Below are positions 8,607 through 10,666 of a stretch of DNA of 10,666 nt, one piece after another; positions within the stretch are counted from its first letter, which is position 1; each line of letters starts with the position of its first letter. The stretch lies in the NCBI GenBank assembly GCA_021847535.1, contig JAJZMR010000034.1:1-10666 (forward strand), read 5' to 3'. Under the pieces are notes generated by a model. The model did no database searches and was not told the DNA's origin. It worked only from the letters and a program-made list of their open reading frames with translations. A program made the position numbers and the translations under genes. This stretch comes from a bacterium (lineage in GTDB: Bacteria > Babelota > Babeliae > Babelales > Babelaceae).

Positions 8607-8665
8607 GAACGATTTTTGCTTTTATTTTTTAAATGCACCTTAAAAAAGAGTAGTGAGGCATTTTT

Positions 8666-10513
8666 ATGTGCAGTGTCGTTGGATATAATGGTTCTGGACC
8701 ATGTCGGCAGCAAATACTTGAAGGGCTTGCTCGTTTAGAATATCGGGGGTACGATTCTGCCGGATTTGCTTGTATTACAACTGCTTCTAAGTTGCATTGT
8801 GTCAAAGCCCAAGGGGGCATCGATCAGTTGCGTGCTAAAATTAAAATGGCACAGGATGATGGTATTGATGGCGCTATAGGTCTTGGTCATACCCGTTGGT
8901 CGACGCATGGTAGTTCGTCTGAAAATAATGCGCATCCTCATGTTGATTGTCGCCGTACGGTTGCCGTTGTTCATAATGGTATTATTGAAAATTTTGCATT
9001 TCTCAAAGAAAAATTGCAACTTTTGGGCCATACATTTGTTTCGCAAACTGATACAGAAGTAATCGCACATCTTTTTGAAGATGAGCTTCAGACAAAATCT
9101 CTGGAAAGGGCTGTGCTGGCCGTTGTTTCAGGAATTCAAGGAGCCTATGCTCTTTTAGTGATGAGTGAAAAACATTCAGATTATTTGGTAGCTATTCGTA
9201 AAAGTTCCCCGTTATGCCTTGGTATTCTGCCGGATCAGACATTTGTTGCATCAGATGTTGCGGCATTTATTGATAAAACTGATGAGGTTGTCTTTTTGCC
9301 TGACGAATCATTCGCCTTGATTTCCAAGACGGGCTACGCTGTATATAATTTTTTTGGAGAGCGCATTTATCCGCCTGTTGAAAAAACAGTTTGCACCTGG
9401 TCTGCTGAGGGCAAGGGTGCTTATGAACATTACATGCTTAAGGAGATGTATGAGCAAAAGCGTGCTATTATTGATACGATAAATTTTTTGCGTTTGCATA
9501 AATCAACACGGATGCAGCAATTGAATTTATCAGCTGATATGATACATGATCTTGAGAGGATACATTTTATTGGGTGTGGAACATCCTGGCATGCGGGTAT
9601 GATAGCTGAATATTTTATGCAAGAGGTTGCGCATCTTCAAACACAATCATTTCTTGCTTCTGAATTTCGTTATAAAAAATTTTTTTCTTGCTCCCGGACG
9701 CTTACTTGTATCATTTCACAATCGGGGGAGACTGCCGATTCACTCGAGGCACTGCGATTGCTGCTTGCAAGTAAACAGCCGACTATTGCGTTGACGAATG
9801 TTGCATCAAGTTCGATGGTACGTGAAGCGGATGGTTTTTTATTGACGCAGGCGGGTCAAGAAATCGCTGTCGCGTCGACCAAGGCATTCACTGCGCAGAT
9901 ATCAGCATTATTTTTATTGGCACATTGGATAGCGCATATTAAAGGGTTGGTGACGACACAGGCGATGGCTCGTGCTGAAGAAGAGTTATTTGTTGCCGCG
10001 GAGGTATTAGAAAATAGTATTGAGCGCTATAAATTTGATATTATTTCAAAGCGAGCGCCTTTTTATGCACGTTATAAAAATTTTATTTTTCTCGGTCGGC
10101 ACATTAGTTTTCCGTGTGCGCTTGAAGCTGCTTTGAAGCTTAAAGAGATAGCATATATTTTTGTTGATACATATCCTGCGGGTGAGCTGAAGCATGGACC
10201 ATTGGCATTGATTGATGCACAAACGCCGGTGGTTATTTTTTCCTGTTTGGACGAGGTTGTTTATAAAAAATTGTATGGAAATGCTCAGGAAGTTAAGGCA
10301 CGTTCTGGCCATCTGATTGTTTTTGCATTTGAGCATCAACAGGAGTTGCTTGCGCTTGCAGATACAGCTTTTGTGTTTCCTAAAGTGAACCCGCTTCTTG
10401 CGCCGGTTGTCATGATCGGACTTATTCAGTTTTTTGTCTATCAAATTGCTCTTGTTTTGGATCGACCGATAGATCGGCCGAGAAATTTGGCAAAATCTGT
10501 TACCGTTGAGTAA
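8666..10513 (+). CDS. glmS: Glutamine-fructose-6-phosphate aminotransferase (isomerizing)
   Basis: GlmS makes glucosamine-6-phosphate from fructose-6-phosphate and glutamine, the first step to UDP-GlcNAc for peptidoglycan and lipopolysaccharide. The 615-residue protein has the class II glutamine amidotransferase domain with Cys2 as nucleophile after Met removal, RLEYRGYDSAG (23-33), GHTRWSTHG (74-82), HNGIIEN (103-109) and QTDTEV with D129. Two SIS sugar-isomerase domains follow: FIGCGTSWHAG, SQSGE (351-355), STKAFTAQ starting at S404, and the catalytic ELKHGP (507-512). The end NLAKSVTVE is canonical. The N-terminus reads MCSVVGYNG where most GlmS have MCGIVGYIG. GAGG (8655-8658) sits seven bases before the ATG. 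The 59-base gap after rpsI contains an A/T-only inverted repeat (8625-8632 with 8640-8647) but no clear promoter or terminator, so read-through from rpsI is likely. Confidence 0.97.
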   Translation: MCSVVGYNGSGPCRQQILEGLARLEYRGYDSAGFACITTASKLHCVKAQGGIDQLRAKIKMAQDDGIDGAIGLGHTRWSTHGSSSENNAHPHVDCRRTVAVVHNGIIENFAFLKEKLQLLGHTFVSQTDTEVIAHLFEDELQTKSLERAVLAVVSGIQGAYALLVMSEKHSDYLVAIRKSSPLCLGILPDQTFVASDVAAFIDKTDEVVFLPDESFALISKTGYAVYNFFGERIYPPVEKTVCTWSAEGKGAYEHYMLKEMYEQKRAIIDTINFLRLHKSTRMQQLNLSADMIHDLERIHFIGCGTSWHAGMIAEYFMQEVAHLQTQSFLASEFRYKKFFSCSRTLTCIISQSGETADSLEALRLLLASKQPTIALTNVASSSMVREADGFLLTQAGQEIAVASTKAFTAQISALFLLAHWIAHIKGLVTTQAMARAEEELFVAAEVLENSIERYKFDIISKRAPFYARYKNFIFLGRHISFPCALEAALKLKEIAYIFVDTYPAGELKHGPLALIDAQTPVVIFSCLDEVVYKKLYGNAQEVKARSGHLIVFAFEHQQELLALADTAFVFPKVNPLLAPVVMIGLIQFFVYQIALVLDRPIDRPRNLAKSVTVE

Positions 10514-10556
10514 TTTTTAAAGTACATTTTGATAGTATTTATCGTTTAATCTATGC

Positions 10557-10666
10557 TTACAAGACTGACGCATAAGCAGTATCAATAGACTGATCTAGGC
10601 GATCGAATCGCTTGATCAAAAAATCCAATTTCTTTGTCTTGAGCGCTTTCAGTGCATCTTCCGGCG
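10557..10666 (-). CDS. C-terminal end of an unidentified gene
   Basis: On the minus strand one of the three frames stays open from the window edge to a TAA at 10557-10559, giving 35 residues ending in FLIKRFDRLDQSIDTAYASVL. The other two frames stop earlier. The segment is charged and probably helical, but too short to identify. It would converge on glmS with 43 bases between the stops. No terminator hairpin is visible in that gap. Confidence 0.45.
   Translation of the reverse strand, partial: PEDALKALKTKKLDFLIKRFDRLDQSIDTAYASVL

Noticed and set aside
8607..8665. A glmS ribozyme before glmS
   Set aside because: The space between rpsI and glmS is only 59 bases. The ribozyme needs well over 100 bases and a conserved pseudoknotted core, which is not seen. 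The A/T-only inverted repeat there is too weak to call.
10046..10444. Minus-strand open frame opposite the end of glmS
   Set aside because: It lies wholly antisense to a strongly conserved GlmS SIS domain, is unusually rich in Lys, Asn and Cys, and has no start signal.

Overview
The window is a stretch of ordinary, densely packed bacterial chromosome, moderately AT-rich, with mostly housekeeping genes and several small exported or membrane proteins that I do not recognise. The GyrB carries a long insertion after its Toprim motifs, as in many Gram-negative bacteria. A TonB/TolA-like transducer points to an organism with an outer membrane. The mix (gyrB followed by tilS, an rpsI without rplM, several small Sec-exported proteins of no obvious family) would suit a reduced, poorly characterised lineage such as Candidatus Dependentiae (TM6). 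That assignment is inference and no sequence here proves it. I see no insertion sequence, prophage, CRISPR array or toxin-antitoxin pair.

Layout. 1-308 (minus): 5' end of an FAD/NAD(P)-binding oxidoreductase of the amine-oxidase / UDP-galactopyranose-mutase-like type, with a good promoter at 339-367. 487-1187 (plus): an eight-codon upstream reading frame overlapping the start of a two-helix membrane protein of unknown function. 1193-5465 (minus): gyrB, then tilS overlapping it, then a TonB/TolA-like protein, probably one transcription direction with a possible extra promoter before the last gene. A strong hairpin terminator at 5547-5578 insulates gyrB from the next minus-strand genes, two small exported proteins (5626-6186 and 6283-6852). 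7041-10513 (plus): tadA, a DksA/TraR-type zinc-finger regulator, tRNA-Thr(CGT), rpsI (uS9) and glmS. 10557-10666 (minus): the last 35 codons of an unidentified gene. No gene-free stretch exceeds about 200 bases; the longest are 309-509 and 6853-7040, both divergent promoter regions.

How they fit together. Many genes serve translation and its accuracy: TilS makes lysidine in tRNA-Ile(CAU), TadA makes inosine in tRNA-Arg(ACG), tRNA-Thr decodes ACG, uS9 sits in the 30S decoding region, and the DksA-like protein probably links growth state to RNA polymerase. GlmS feeds amino sugars to the cell wall and outer membrane. GyrB supplies supercoiling. The less explained parts are the coupled mini-ORF at 487, the hairpin that competes with the tRNA acceptor stem, the palindrome before rpsI, and the unknown exported proteins. 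I found no convincing new multi-gene system.
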